From positions 434,001 through 498,000 of the forward strand of contig VJWN01000017.1 in the NCBI GenBank assembly GCA_007644065.1: a stretch of 64,000 nt of DNA, read 5' to 3'. Position numbers and translations under genes: made by a program. The DNA is from Margaritispora aquatica (lineage: Eukaryota > Ascomycota > Leotiomycetes > Helotiales > Discinellaceae). The notes below the pieces were generated by a model. The model was not told the origin of the DNA. It ran no database searches and saw nothing but the letters and a program-made list of their open reading frames with translations. Shown piece after piece: positions 44,932 to 55,564 of the stretch (its first letter is position 1; each line of letters opens with the position of its first letter).

Positions 44932-45742
44932 GGTGCGCTTCGATGTATGAGATATTGAATTATCATGGAAGAGTTGTGAAATTCCCCATCCTCGGGTTGA
45001 TATGCAGGATGTCAGCCTTGCAGGTGTGGTGACAACAATGTGTGGATCAGACTGCACTGGCAGGGTTGGCGCATGAGAAGGATGCGGTGATAGCCAACCA
45101 ATAGCAAAGCTCAAATGCTCTTAGTATTTTAAATAGAAAGAAATTAAAATCGGTATTGTGCAATGATTGAAGCCCACATTCCAAGGTGGTTTGGTCTTGG
45201 AATAAGGGCAACTGGTTATTCCTGTAGAAATACTTTTCAACTTGAGAATTTATCAAACGAGTACCATAACCAATAAAATGGAAACGACAGCTCAGTATGT
45301 GATAAGACAGTTCGAATTAGAAGTGTGCTATATGGAAATGCGAGACATACACTGATGAAGAGAGTTCAGAGAGAAAGTGAGTCCAAAAGACAACGTTAAT
45401 GATAAAAACTCACCGACTCGAACTGTCCTAACTTACCGTCAAGAAATCCCAGCTAAATGATGGTAGCAATCCATTGACTGTCTATTCACACCAAGCTGAA
45501 CTAGTCGTATATATCCCCCAGGCCCAAGTTTCCATCATTAATCCCTCTAATTCATCAAGTGGTATCGTAGCAACGCCGATGCAAATGCAAATCATACTGT
45601 CTCATCCGAGTCCAGTGTGCCTATGTCCCAATCACTAGCGACACTTCCTCCTTGGAAGCGCCACCTTGAAAATGCTACCTGATCTATGCCGTACATCCCA
45701 ATGTCTCCCAAAAAATACATATATACATGAACCCCTGATCAC
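44932..45742. other. Promoter/leader of the HET gene and 3' side of the rad9-like gene
   Basis: The frame at 45047-45256 has no family features. No gene called. Confidence 0.45.
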
Positions 45743-48700
45743 TTACTCAAGCAACTGGCCCATTATAAGGCTCTGAACCATGGTCTCATCGGCGATGACA
45801 CGAATTTTCTTTGGTGCAGGCAGATCATCCGCATCAGCCACATCAGAGACTCGCTTTCTCTTTCCACCTTTCTTTGGCGGCGCAGAAGCGAGACCAAAAA
45901 TAATGTTCTCTGCTTGCTTTACATTGCCATCGATGCATATCAAGTTGTAATCGTCTTCAGCTGATTCGACGAGTTTCTTTCTTGCCTCGTATATGTCGCC
46001 TACACGTGTGATGCGCGTTGGGCCTAGTGCATGCGCTAGGAAGGAACAAGCATTTCGCTTCTCTATTTCTGCTTTGCTTTTGCCGGAGACGAACAGAACA
46101 GACACACCCCGCAGCAGTTTCCCACGAGCCTCTACAATGTCCTCGAGCCGAGAACTTTCTGCAGAGTAAGGCATGAGCATGCGACTCTTGACAGCATGCA
46201 GAACAGAAGACATGCCAGCACAAAGGAGATAAGGTGCCCAATCGATGATCCGGCCCTTGCTAACACATGCGGATATCCAATGGCCAGAAATACAAGGCAG
46301 TCCTAGTGCGAGGGCTTGCAAGTATTTGACTTTCCTGGAATGCTCATCCGCTATCAGAGCCGTGAAGCCAAGCTGCTTAGATGCCATAGAGAGACGAAAT
46401 TCCGTCGCTTCCTTTCCTTGAATAGTTTCAAACAATGTATCAAAACCTTGGTCAAGAATAACGCCGCCATTGTCCTTGATCAGCTGTGTAACTCGTTCAC
46501 GGTCCTTGTCAGGCTCAACATAGCTAATTGCAAATGCCATCTTGGCAAACAGTGCGGTACCAAATGTCGCAAGGGCCAATGGATCTTCGCTGCTCTCTCG
46601 TGCTACCGATTGACGTGTTGATGATCTTGTTGGTCCGACTGATTCCTCTCCGGTGATCACTACACCATTCTGTCGTTTGCTTGCACGTCTGTTTGAGGTG
46701 GATTGAATCGTGTCTGGTGTTACCACGTTACTCAAGGGACTCGAACGAGGAGTGGTTGAAGAACTGGCAGCTGCAACCCGATTCAGGGTTGATTTACTCT
46801 GTTTCTTAGCAGCCTGGGAGGGTTTGCGGGTCGTGTTGGAAGCCTTTGGCTTAGATGTTTGTCTTTTAGAATAAGTTTTAGAGGGCGAATGCTTCGGAAT
46901 AACTTGGGCAGATTTATGCTTGGGCAGTTCGTTTTCTAATTCGATCTTTTCAGCTGGAGCTTCGTTGAATTCATCGTTGCTTCCACCATGGCGGGTTGCT
47001 TCATCGCCACCGCCAACAAATAATGGCTCCTCAGCTGCTTCGGAGACGTCGTCCATCGCAATGTTATCATCCGTTTGATGTGGACTTGCGACAGAACTCG
47101 ATTCAGTCGTTCCTTTCTCATCATCCTCAGGACCTGGGTGCTGGAAATATGTTGGCTGTGGAGGAGTTGAGAGTTCCGAAAGACTCGAAGTGAGCGGCGA
47201 AGCTGGTTCAGTAGAAGTATTCCTACTTGGCAAGGCTTGTCTCACATATTTATTCAATGCATCTTTTACCCCATCCTGCGGCTTATGCCTCTCCACACTC
47301 TTCTCACTCGGAGAGCTTGCGGGGGCACTCTGAGAGTGAACAATGGCAAGTGGAATAGGACCTGAGGCTTTCACATTGCGGATTTTTGGCATGCTAGGAG
47401 TTGAACCTTCGATCCTACGAGCTTTCTCGAAGTCTGGGTCCTGCGTCAAACCAGCAATATCGTCCAAGAACACATCATGATCCGGACCGCCAAACGAAAA
47501 GGTAGCAATGTCTCCCATGGGCCGAATGACTTCGTCATCTTCAGGGCTCTCTGGGCCCACAGGGCTCATCGGCGTCCTGTTTTGGTGTTTATTTGGAGGG
47601 CTCGTCTCAGGAACAGTATCGATGTCAGCCAGTAATTTGGATGTTGTAGGTGTCTGGGTTTCAGTTCTATTGCTTGATGGTCTGTCATTTAAAAGTGAAG
47701 ATTTGGCTACAGGCGCAATATTAACGGCAAGCTCATCATGCTGCGATGATGAGGTCTCACTAGTAGCCACGGGCGAAGTTTGCGGCAATGCAGGCAAGGC
47801 TTGTGAGTCGACAATCACATCATCTTGACTCTGTGTTTCCTCGTCCATCTGAACATCTCTTGCATCGTGGCCTCCGCTTTGTGAGATGTAATCTTCGTCT
47901 TCCTGGTGCCGAGTTGAGGGAACATCGACTGCAGGTATAGGCGCAGAGGCAGATGGTATTGAGTGTTTGGGGGCCAACTGTTTAATTTGTGTATCCTTTC
48001 GTATCTCTACAGAGGAGAGCTCCTTTCGCAAATCCGTCTCAGCCTGGAGGTTTCGGGCAATAGGTGGAATGTCAGAGTCAAAGTCAGAATCGGAGTCCTC
48101 AGGGTCTTCGTCTAGTTGACCCTTTTTTCGCCTCTCCTGGCTCTCCTTCATCGAAACATAAGCACGAGGCTCAAAGCGAGGTTTTTGCGGACCAATATCC
48201 GATGACGCACGTGTTGCTAAAGGTGAGTCCATGGACAAGGAATGAGACAATAATTTCCGCACCGAAGACTGCAGAGGAGAGGTTTCTGGTTCAACGGCTC
48301 TTCCAAAGTTCAAGGGAGACGACATCACTCCGCCTCGCTTCATTGGGGAGCTAATCTCATTATAAATCTCAGGCGAAGGAGGTCTCGCGGATACTGGTGT
48401 TTCGAGAGGACGGCCGACTGATGATGGCTGGGTTGCGCCGAACAGGTCGAAAGCCTTCATTACACTGCCTTTTGCTTTCCCACTGAAAGGGTTGACTGCT
48501 GGTGCTGGAGTTTGCGGTTCATATATGCGGTTCTCCACCTCTACTTGCGGAGCAGTAAATGACGCTTCTTGTGATTCCTCCACGTAGGCTTGATCATCCT
48601 CAACATCACCCTCATCCTCTTTATCCATGTCCTGATCCGCTGGCTGAAATGGAAAGTCAACCATGATATGTCCAGCATCGCCCTCCTGGTAAGTGACAGC

Positions 48701-49285
48701 TGTGGATTCTGTTCGCACCGAGGCATATCGCGAACGTAAAGAATCCGGAATAGCTTGTGTAGGGAGCAGCGGAGTATCATCTGGCGTATCGGTTGACGGG
48801 TAACCTTCCACGGTGTTTTTATCGGTTCCATGCTTGAATTGTTCGTAGACCGATTCCGAGTTCTCCTGGGTCAGAGACAGAGAACTCTTCTGGGTTAAAT
48901 CCTCCATCATTGCCTGGCGCGCTTGTACTAATTTTTCTGCAAAACCAGGTGGTAAGGTCAGCTCGCCGGCAGCTGTAAATGGACGCAGCTGGCCCGAGGC
49001 GTTCCTCCTGTAGTGTACAATTGGCGGATTTGCATTCTCGGCCAACTTTGGTGGATTTGACAGTGAAACAGCGAGGGTATTGTTGTCGTGGTTGTTGATT
49101 TCTATCTCGATATTGACAGCCTCGGTCACAGAGGGAGGCTTCAAAATCGAGGTATTGGTGAGGCTGAGACTGAGAGGGAAATTGAGATTCGAAGAAGACG
49201 CGACGAGGTCATGGCGTAAAGAAAGTCGAATTGGCGTTCCAACTGGACTCTTTTGCAATTGGTCAGCCAACAGTCGACATATCAT
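45743..49285 (-). CDS. Rad9/Crb2-type DNA-damage checkpoint mediator with BRCT domains, 1180 aa
   Basis: Single exon. ATG 49285 is preceded in frame by a TGA three codons upstream. The N-terminal ~850 residues are disordered and rich in SQ/TQ sites (LTQKS, LTQEN, LPTQA, EESQEA, GATQPS), the pattern phosphorylated by ATM/ATR-type kinases. The C-terminal ~300 residues hold the BRCT pair: FAKMAFAISYVEPDKDRERV, VTQLIKDNGGVILDQGFDTL, then LGLPCISGHWISACVSKGRI with IDWAPYLLCAG and SRMLMPYS. The second repeat opens KLLRGVSVLFVSGK. A basic GGKRKRV segment is a likely nuclear signal, and the end ETMVQSLIMGQLLE matches the fungal Rad9 C-terminus as I know it. I do not see a clear Tudor domain. Its role is to bridge Mec1/Tel1-type kinases to Rad53/Chk1. 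It is divergent with the AAA gene. Confidence 0.85.
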   Translation of the reverse strand: MICRLLADQLQKSPVGTPIRLSLRHDLVASSSNLNFPLSLSLTNTSILKPPSVTEAVNIEIEINNHDNNTLAVSLSNPPKLAENANPPIVHYRRNASGQLRPFTAAGELTLPPGFAEKLVQARQAMMEDLTQKSSLSLTQENSESVYEQFKHGTDKNTVEGYPSTDTPDDTPLLPTQAIPDSLRSRYASVRTESTAVTYQEGDAGHIMVDFPFQPADQDMDKEDEGDVEDDQAYVEESQEASFTAPQVEVENRIYEPQTPAPAVNPFSGKAKGSVMKAFDLFGATQPSSVGRPLETPVSARPPSPEIYNEISSPMKRGGVMSSPLNFGRAVEPETSPLQSSVRKLLSHSLSMDSPLATRASSDIGPQKPRFEPRAYVSMKESQERRKKGQLDEDPEDSDSDFDSDIPPIARNLQAETDLRKELSSVEIRKDTQIKQLAPKHSIPSASAPIPAVDVPSTRHQEDEDYISQSGGHDARDVQMDEETQSQDDVIVDSQALPALPQTSPVATSETSSSQHDELAVNIAPVAKSSLLNDRPSSNRTETQTPTTSKLLADIDTVPETSPPNKHQNRTPMSPVGPESPEDDEVIRPMGDIATFSFGGPDHDVFLDDIAGLTQDPDFEKARRIEGSTPSMPKIRNVKASGPIPLAIVHSQSAPASSPSEKSVERHKPQDGVKDALNKYVRQALPSRNTSTEPASPLTSSLSELSTPPQPTYFQHPGPEDDEKGTTESSSVASPHQTDDNIAMDDVSEAAEEPLFVGGGDEATRHGGSNDEFNEAPAEKIELENELPKHKSAQVIPKHSPSKTYSKRQTSKPKASNTTRKPSQAAKKQSKSTLNRVAAASSSTTPRSSPLSNVVTPDTIQSTSNRRASKRQNGVVITGEESVGPTRSSTRQSVARESSEDPLALATFGTALFAKMAFAISYVEPDKDRERVTQLIKDNGGVILDQGFDTLFETIQGKEATEFRLSMASKQLGFTALIADEHSRKVKYLQALALGLPCISGHWISACVSKGRIIDWAPYLLCAGMSSVLHAVKSRMLMPYSAESSRLEDIVEARGKLLRGVSVLFVSGKSKAEIEKRNACSFLAHALGPTRITRVGDIYEARKKLVESAEDDYNLICIDGNVKQAENIIFGLASAPPKKGGKRKRVSDVADADDLPAPKKIRVIADETMVQSLIMGQLLE

Positions 49286-50560
49286 ATTTTGTCACATTTC
49301 TTCGTAGCCCTGCAGCTGCAGCCTCTCCACCTCTTGCTAGCCCCAGGGGGGCGAAAAGAACCTAGAAAGGATCCCATGTGAAGGAGGCACAGCGCAGATC
49401 ATCCCCGATCATCCCAGGCAAATGCAGGCCTTCTCTGGCCCTGAAGCTTGAGACTTACAGAAAGAAATTCCTTCTGTGCCGCTTCACACATCTGTGTATC
49501 CCATTCTGGCCCTTCACCATCAATAGCAGCCTTCTCTGCCGCTGCCAGAGACCTGGACATGTTGGAGGAGCGACATGCCAGTTGAAGGTTGAAGGTTGAA
49601 GGTCAAACGAGGGGGAGGGGTACAAAAAAAGAGAGAGGGTGGCGAAACGCGTCGATTGAAGTGGGATGGGATGGGAACTTGGAATGAATGATGAATGAAG
49701 CCTTTTAGTCGCGTTTTTCGTGTTTCGTGTTACAAAAGGTTGGAACGTGTTTTCGTGTTTGGAACGTGAAAAAGTGGGGTTAAAAGAAAGAAAAAGGGAA
49801 AGATTAGCCTAAAGCCGAAAGAGGACTAGTCCCAAGGTCGTTTTTAGGAAACCACCAGGTTTACCTTACCTAATCACGATCACAACCACTCCTTCCATTT
49901 CCCACCCATCACCATCACCATCACCATCTCGCTTACATTTGATCATACTTTATTTCTATCAATATATCAATATATCAACATCGTCTCTATTTACATATAA
50001 ACAAATCCAGACGCAATGGGAACTTCTGCATTGCAATTTTTCTACATCATTGTCCATCGTGGTGGGTAAGGTCAGATCTTATCTACCTTAGTTACATTAC
50101 TGTACATGCTGTAGTGCTACCATACCAAGCCATGTCAGCCGATATGATTCAGACCGACTTGACAATTGTTGAATTCTGGATATGCTACTAGCCACTCGGA
50201 TCCCCATATGACTGACTGGATAGGAGCCATGTATCTGTGCCTCTTTTCCCCTCATTGTAGTCTGTTTTCTTAGGCAGACATGTCCAGTGACTCTGCCTAG
50301 CCGTTGGATGCTGGTCGATGTGGCGTGGAAGCCTACACTACCTACGTGAGAGAGTTAGTCAATCCATGATATCAAACCATCAAACTAGTTCGCTTTTGAA
50401 CTTGAATTCTTGTGTATCAGATATATAAGGTGCTTCAATTCTCATTTTGAATTGCAAGCAGCTCATCATCATTCATTCCTCTCCTCTCCTCTCCTTTCTT
50501 CCTCATCAAAGTTCTCAACCCGTCTATCATCAACCCTTCTCAACATCGAAACTCAGCATA
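49286..50560. promoter_or_regulatory. Divergent promoter region, rad9-like / AAA gene, with short repeats
   Basis: This is 1.27 kb with several simple arrays. A GTTGAAG heptamer repeats three times near 49584-49605. TTTTCGTGTTT and TTGGAACGTG each occur twice or nearly so at 49708-49770. A CATCAC-type hexamer lies near 49906-49930, and ATCAATATATCAATATATCA near 49959-49978. A CTCTCCTCTCCTCTCC tract lies in the AAA leader near 50478-50495. No gene seen. Confidence 0.5.
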
Positions 50561-52638
50561 ATGGCACGCACCACCGAAATGGCTGTGAAAGCCATTCCTT
50601 CTGTTTCTGCTCCTGTGACAGACAATGCAAAGGTCGAGGAGGCCTCAGCTTCTGAGCCAGTTCTCGAAGCGGGCATGGAATGTGATCTGAAGCACCTCTA
50701 CCAAAAGGAAGATGAGCGAGGTCGACCATCTTGGTCGGACAAGATGCCCGACAATCTCGAGGAAGCTGCCGAGAATGAGATCACAGCTCGTTATGCCATT
50801 CTCGTTCGCAACAAGAAGAGTTTCGACCCGAGGAAGAAGCTGGAGATCGATAGCATTGTGGTGCAGAGCCCACTGCTGAAGAAGATCCTCTCCAAGGTTC
50901 TGAAGGATTACCCAGGTAAGTTTACTTGAAGTGTTATTTTGAATTCGAATCCCAATCCTAACGTAAATTAGGCGTGACTACAACCCTCAAGCGTCTCATC
51001 TTCCAGGCACCATTCAATGCTTTCGTTCATCGCTGGACCGAGTTCACAGCTGCTCTTGATGAGCAGGAAGATCCCGAATCGAGAAAGCATCTGCAACTTC
51101 TTTACACCACACTCGAAACCGAACTGAAAGATACCATTGCCTCGAAGAACGACTACATCAAGAATAAAGTCATCACCTTCGACCATCTTTGGACCATCTT
51201 TCAGCCAGGATGCAATCTATACAGCAAGGAATGGGATCGTGACTGCGGCTCCAAGTTCGTTTCTGCGAGCTACATCGACCATTCACGATATGGCCGATGC
51301 TACTCGGTCAACTGTCAAAAGGTTGATTGGGATGGTGATCGATTTGGTTATGCGCATTCTCAACAGTTGATCCTATCTTTCAATGGCACCACAGCAATCG
51401 AATCGCTCGATACCTTTCCTATCCAATTCCACCCAGAGCAAAAGAAGATTCTTGGTGGGCTACTGAAACGCGGAAAGCAGTTCGAACGCTTCCACGGTTA
51501 CCACTACAAGCACTACAAGGCATTCGCCCTTGGCAAGGATATGTGTGGTAACGATATAAAGGTCACTGTCGACTCGAGAATCATCATCGACTCGTTCGCT
51601 TATGGAAAATTCAACCCAAACAGCCTGCCTCATTTAGCAACCCTCCAGGTTAAGCCCAAGGCTGCAGTTGAAGAAGTTGACGATTCCGAGGACTCATATG
51701 ACACTGATATGTATGATGACGATGACGACGAAGATGAAGACGATGAATACGTTGGATCTCACGACGTCGTCGCTGGCAAAGAACTCAAGCGCCTCCCTCT
51801 CACCGACGAACAACTCATCCACTGCACTTCCCTCCTCAAAGGCTACGCTCTAAAAACCAAGCGTTGGCTCTCCTTCTTCGTGGATTCCGTGTCTGAAATC
51901 GTCTGGAACGACGACGCATTCAACAACCTCGTCCTCCCCACCGACCAAAAGGAGCTCATCCTCGCCTTCGCCGAATCGCAAGTCAAGTTCAAAGACACCT
52001 TCGACGATGTCATCTCTGGCAAAGGCAAAGGCATCATCATGCTCCTCAGCGGTGGGCCTGGAATCGGCAAAACCCTGACAGCCGAATCTGTTGCGGAGAA
52101 CATGCGCGTCCCGCTGTACATGATGAGCGCTGGGGACTTGGGGGTTGCTTCCTCGGAAGTCGAAGACAACCTCACCACGATCCTCGAAATGGTCGCCAAG
52201 TGGAACGCCGTCCTGCTCCTGGACGAATGCGACGTCTTCCTCGAGGCGCGCTCAATGCACGACTTGGAGCGCAACAAGATCGTCTCCATCTTCCTGCGCA
52301 CGCTGGAATACTACGAGGGCATCCTATTCCTGACCACCAATCGTGTGCGCAATATGGATCCGGCATTCCAGTCACGTATCCACATCCGCATGGAGTACCC
52401 CGATCTCGATAAGGCTGCTAGACTGCAGGTGTGGAGGAATTTCCTGGAGAGAGGCGTCAAGCATGAGCTGAGTGCCGAAGAGGTTGACAAGCTGGCTGAT
52501 GTCGATATGAATGGACGCATGATTAAGAATGTGCTGAAGACTAGTCAGCTGCTTGCTTGTCATAAGGGTGTTCCGCTGAGGTATGCACATCTTCGGACTG
52601 TGCTGAATGTCGAGAAGAGGGATGTGGTGATGGGTTGA
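50561..52638 (+). CDS. AAA ATPase with N-terminal DUF7025-type domain, 673 aa
   Basis: Exon 1 is 50561-50915 and exon 2 is 50972-52638, with a 56-bp phase-1 intron rebuilding YPGVTTTLKR. The N-terminal half matches the fungal DUF7025 region as I know it (LVRNKKSFDPRKKLEIDSIV, HLWTIFQPGCNLYS, IESLDTFPIQFHPE, and GKFNPNSLPHLATL). An acidic Asp/Glu run follows (about 370-390). The AAA module has Walker A GGPGIGKTLTAE (about residue 478), Walker B VLLLDECDVFLE (about 533), sensor-1 LTTNRVRNMDPAFQSR (which includes the Arg finger region) and a winged C-terminal part. This family is expanded in filamentous fungi and sometimes lies near HET or stress genes. No substrate is known to me. Codon use is strongly C-ending, suggesting good expression. 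Confidence 0.9.
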
Positions 52639-53672
52639 TTTGATGAGGGGTATGGATTGGTGGTTTGCATATTCGATTCGGTGATGAGGTCGTATTTACT
52701 TCTATTGCAGCTTGAGCTTGCGTTCCATCTTCAGTTTAGAGCAGAGACACTGCGCCAATTCTGGCGATCAGGAAGCACACACATGGTGTTTGGAGTTTGA
52801 AGCGATTACAAGAATTTCTAGATTAGCAAGTAGCAATGAACCAATTCTTGCTTTAGTATCTCCTCTTTCTTCCAAGGTATTTGTTACCACATAAATTCTC
52901 ACAATCCCTTTCAGACATACATTTGTCAACGTCTTAGTACCAATATCAACAACACAGTCCCTGCCGCCTCCAATTCTCTAGTAATACAAACCACTCGCGT
53001 ATCTACTCGACTCGTGCTCGCATGTACCTCCTTAAGCAGGTTAGACCATCCCTCCTGAACTCCACCAAAACCCTATTACTAAACCTATCCCGTCACTGGA
53101 TATACTCCGGGCCAAGGTCTCCCATCAGCCTACCCCTTCGAAACTGCCCACCCTAATCTGTTTATCATTCGTACGTTTTCCCATCGCTAAGATATCCCCA
53201 TCTCTCGCATCCACAATAACCACTATCTCCCCGCCAGGCCTCGCCAAGATCTCTCCCATCGGCCCTACCTTTCTATATGCAGTCTCAATCCCGCCCCGGG
53301 GACGGCTTTGGTCACTGTGCTGGGTTGGACGTTCGGGTTAAGGAATGTCATCTCCCCCACTTTTCCTTCTTATCAAACTTTGCCCGTCGCCAAGGCACGA
53401 ATTAGCGAAGGAGGCGAAAACGCAACGTGAAAATATCGCTATCTATCACTTGCAATTGTAGGCAGTAGTGACAATCCAGCTCGGGTTGCCCGAGTGCGAG
53501 ATTTCTCTGGCGATATGGAAATGAATATCGATATAGATATGGATACGGAGACTGTTCTTGGAAGAGGGGGCGACGTATATATACGTGCTCCCCCATCCTT
53601 CACACGAAAGCGGCCTCACGCTGTACCTACACTCCCCCATTCTCGATCACCTCCTCGCCTCCCTTCACCATA
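52639..53672. other. Intergenic, no gene seen
   Basis: About 1 kb upstream of the permease. An ATCGATATAGATATGGATA-like stretch lies near 53527-53546. A TATATA run at 53576-53582 lies about 90 bp before the permease ATG and could be its TATA region. Minus-strand frames at 53402-53640 have no family features. Confidence 0.45.
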
Positions 53673-55392
53673 ATGGATCCCGAGAAAACCACCTCCGACA
53701 CGCCCTCCGCGGCCTCCATCGACGACGGCAATGATCATGCCATCTTCGTCGACCCGGTCTTCGGGCAGACTAAGCGCGGCCTCTCGGGCCGACACGTGCA
53801 GCTGATGGCGCTAGGCGGCTCGATCGGCACGGGACTCTTCGTCGGAATCGGCGGCGTGCTCCGGACGTCCGGCCCTTTGTCTCTCGTGCTCGGGTACCTG
53901 ATTTATTGCATCGCCTTCATCTGGCCGTGTAACTTGGCTGTTGGGGAGATGGCCACGTACTTGCCCATTCGAGGCTCGGTGTTTGAGTTTAGCAAACGTT
54001 ATGTCGATGAGGCGTTTGGGTTTGCGCTTGGGTGGACGTACTTTTATACCGCTAGTATGCTGCTTTGTGCGGAGTTGAGTGCGGTTGCTACAGTTATTGG
54101 GTATTGGGATAGCGAGACAAATGCGGCGGCTTGGGTGGCGCTGGGATTGGTTACGATGGTTGTGCTTAACATCTTTGCTGTCAAGTATTATGGTGAATCA
54201 GAGTTTGTTATGGCTGTAAGCACTCCCCCTTTTCTCGCTTAACCCAAACCTAAGCTCAACCATCGACATTGGACTAACATACATACAGTCCACCAAAATC
54301 CTTCTCATCATCGGCCTCATCCTCCTAACCTTCATCACCATGGTTGGCGGCAATCCTAAACACGACGCGTACGGTTTCCGCGCCTGGAAAAACGGCAACT
54401 TCATCCACGCCTACTGGACGACCGGCTCACTGGGCGAGTTCCTGGGCTGGTGGCGCGTCGTTCTCTACGCCGCCTTCTCCGTTGCAGGACCAGATCTCCT
54501 CTCTCTGGCTGCAGGTGAAATCGAAAATCCACGTCGTCAAATCCCACGTGTTGCCAAGCGAGCATTCTACCGTATTGCAGGTTTCTACATCGTCGGTGTC
54601 CTGGCCGTGGGAATTCTCTGCTCAAGCCGCGATGAGCGCTTGCTTGGAGCATTGTCAGATGGCAAATCTGGCGCGGCTGCTAGTCCATGGGTGATTGGTA
54701 TTCAGAACCTAGGCATCACCGGCCTGCCATCGCTCATCAACTTCCTGATCCTTCTCTCCGCCTGGTCCTGCGGAAACGCCTATCTCTACGCCGCATCACG
54801 CACACTGTACTCCCTCGCCCTGGACGGCCAAGCTCCAGCCATCTTCAAGACATGCTCGAAAGCCGGCGTGCCACTATACACAGTCCTCGTACCATCCCTC
54901 ATCGGCTGCCTCTCCTTCCTCGTCGCGTCCTCCTCAAGCGTCACCGTCTTCGGGTGGTTCGTCAACCTCGCCACCATCGGTTTCGTGCTCTCCTACACAG
55001 GGTACCTCGTGACTTTCATCGGCTGGCACCGCGCCCTCGCCGCGCAAGGCATCTCGCGCGACACTCTGCCCTGGAAAGCGCCCTTCATGCCGTTCTTCGC
55101 GTACTTCGCCATCGGCACCGGCTGCGTGGTCATCCTGTTCAGCGGGTGGAACACGTTCCAACCCTTCGACGTGCAGGGCTTCGTGACGAGCTACTTTGGC
55201 GTCGCGTTCGCGGCCTTCATGTTCGTGTTCTGGAAGGTGGTCAAGCGGACCAAGTTTGTGGATCCCGCGCTGGCGGATCTCGTCACGGGCAAGAAGGAGG
55301 TCGATGAGGAGTGTAGGCATTGGGATGAGAATCCCGGGAAGTTGAGGGCCGAGATGTCGAGGGTCGAGAAGATTTGGGATAGTTGTTGGTAG
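53673..55392 (+). CDS. Amino-acid permease (APC superfamily, fungal YAT type), 548 aa
   Basis: Exon 1 is 53673-54215 and exon 2 is 54289-55392, with a 73-bp phase-0 intron. The soluble N-tail ends in a TKRGLSGRHVQLMALGGSIG segment continuing TGLFVG, the family's TM1 motif. A second signature, AGPDLLSLAAGEIENPRRQI, follows TM6. Around twelve hydrophobic helices are visible, and the C-tail is charged. The length fits the family. Fungal YAT permeases import amino acids across the plasma membrane with protons. The MALGG start of TM1 and AGPDLLSLAAGE fit the Dip5/Agp-like filamentous branch, but I do not assign a substrate. The GC-rich, C-ending codon bias in exon 2 differs from the small-gene array and resembles a well-expressed gene. 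Confidence 0.94.
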
Positions 55393-55564
55393 ATGTCCTT
55401 CAATTGTTTCGCCGAGATGCAGATGCAAGCTAGGTGTAAAATCATAAAATTAAATATATATAGTGTGTTAATATAACGAGCATCCATACAATCACTTCCA
55501 CCCCCCTTCCTTCCTTCCTTTCACATTGAGCAAATCACTACCCCACCGCCCACTTCATTCTCCA

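Noticed and set aside
54687..55307. 206-codon frame inside the permease exon 2
   Set aside because: Arg/His/Leu-rich shadow frame produced by GC-rich, C-ending codons of the real permease.
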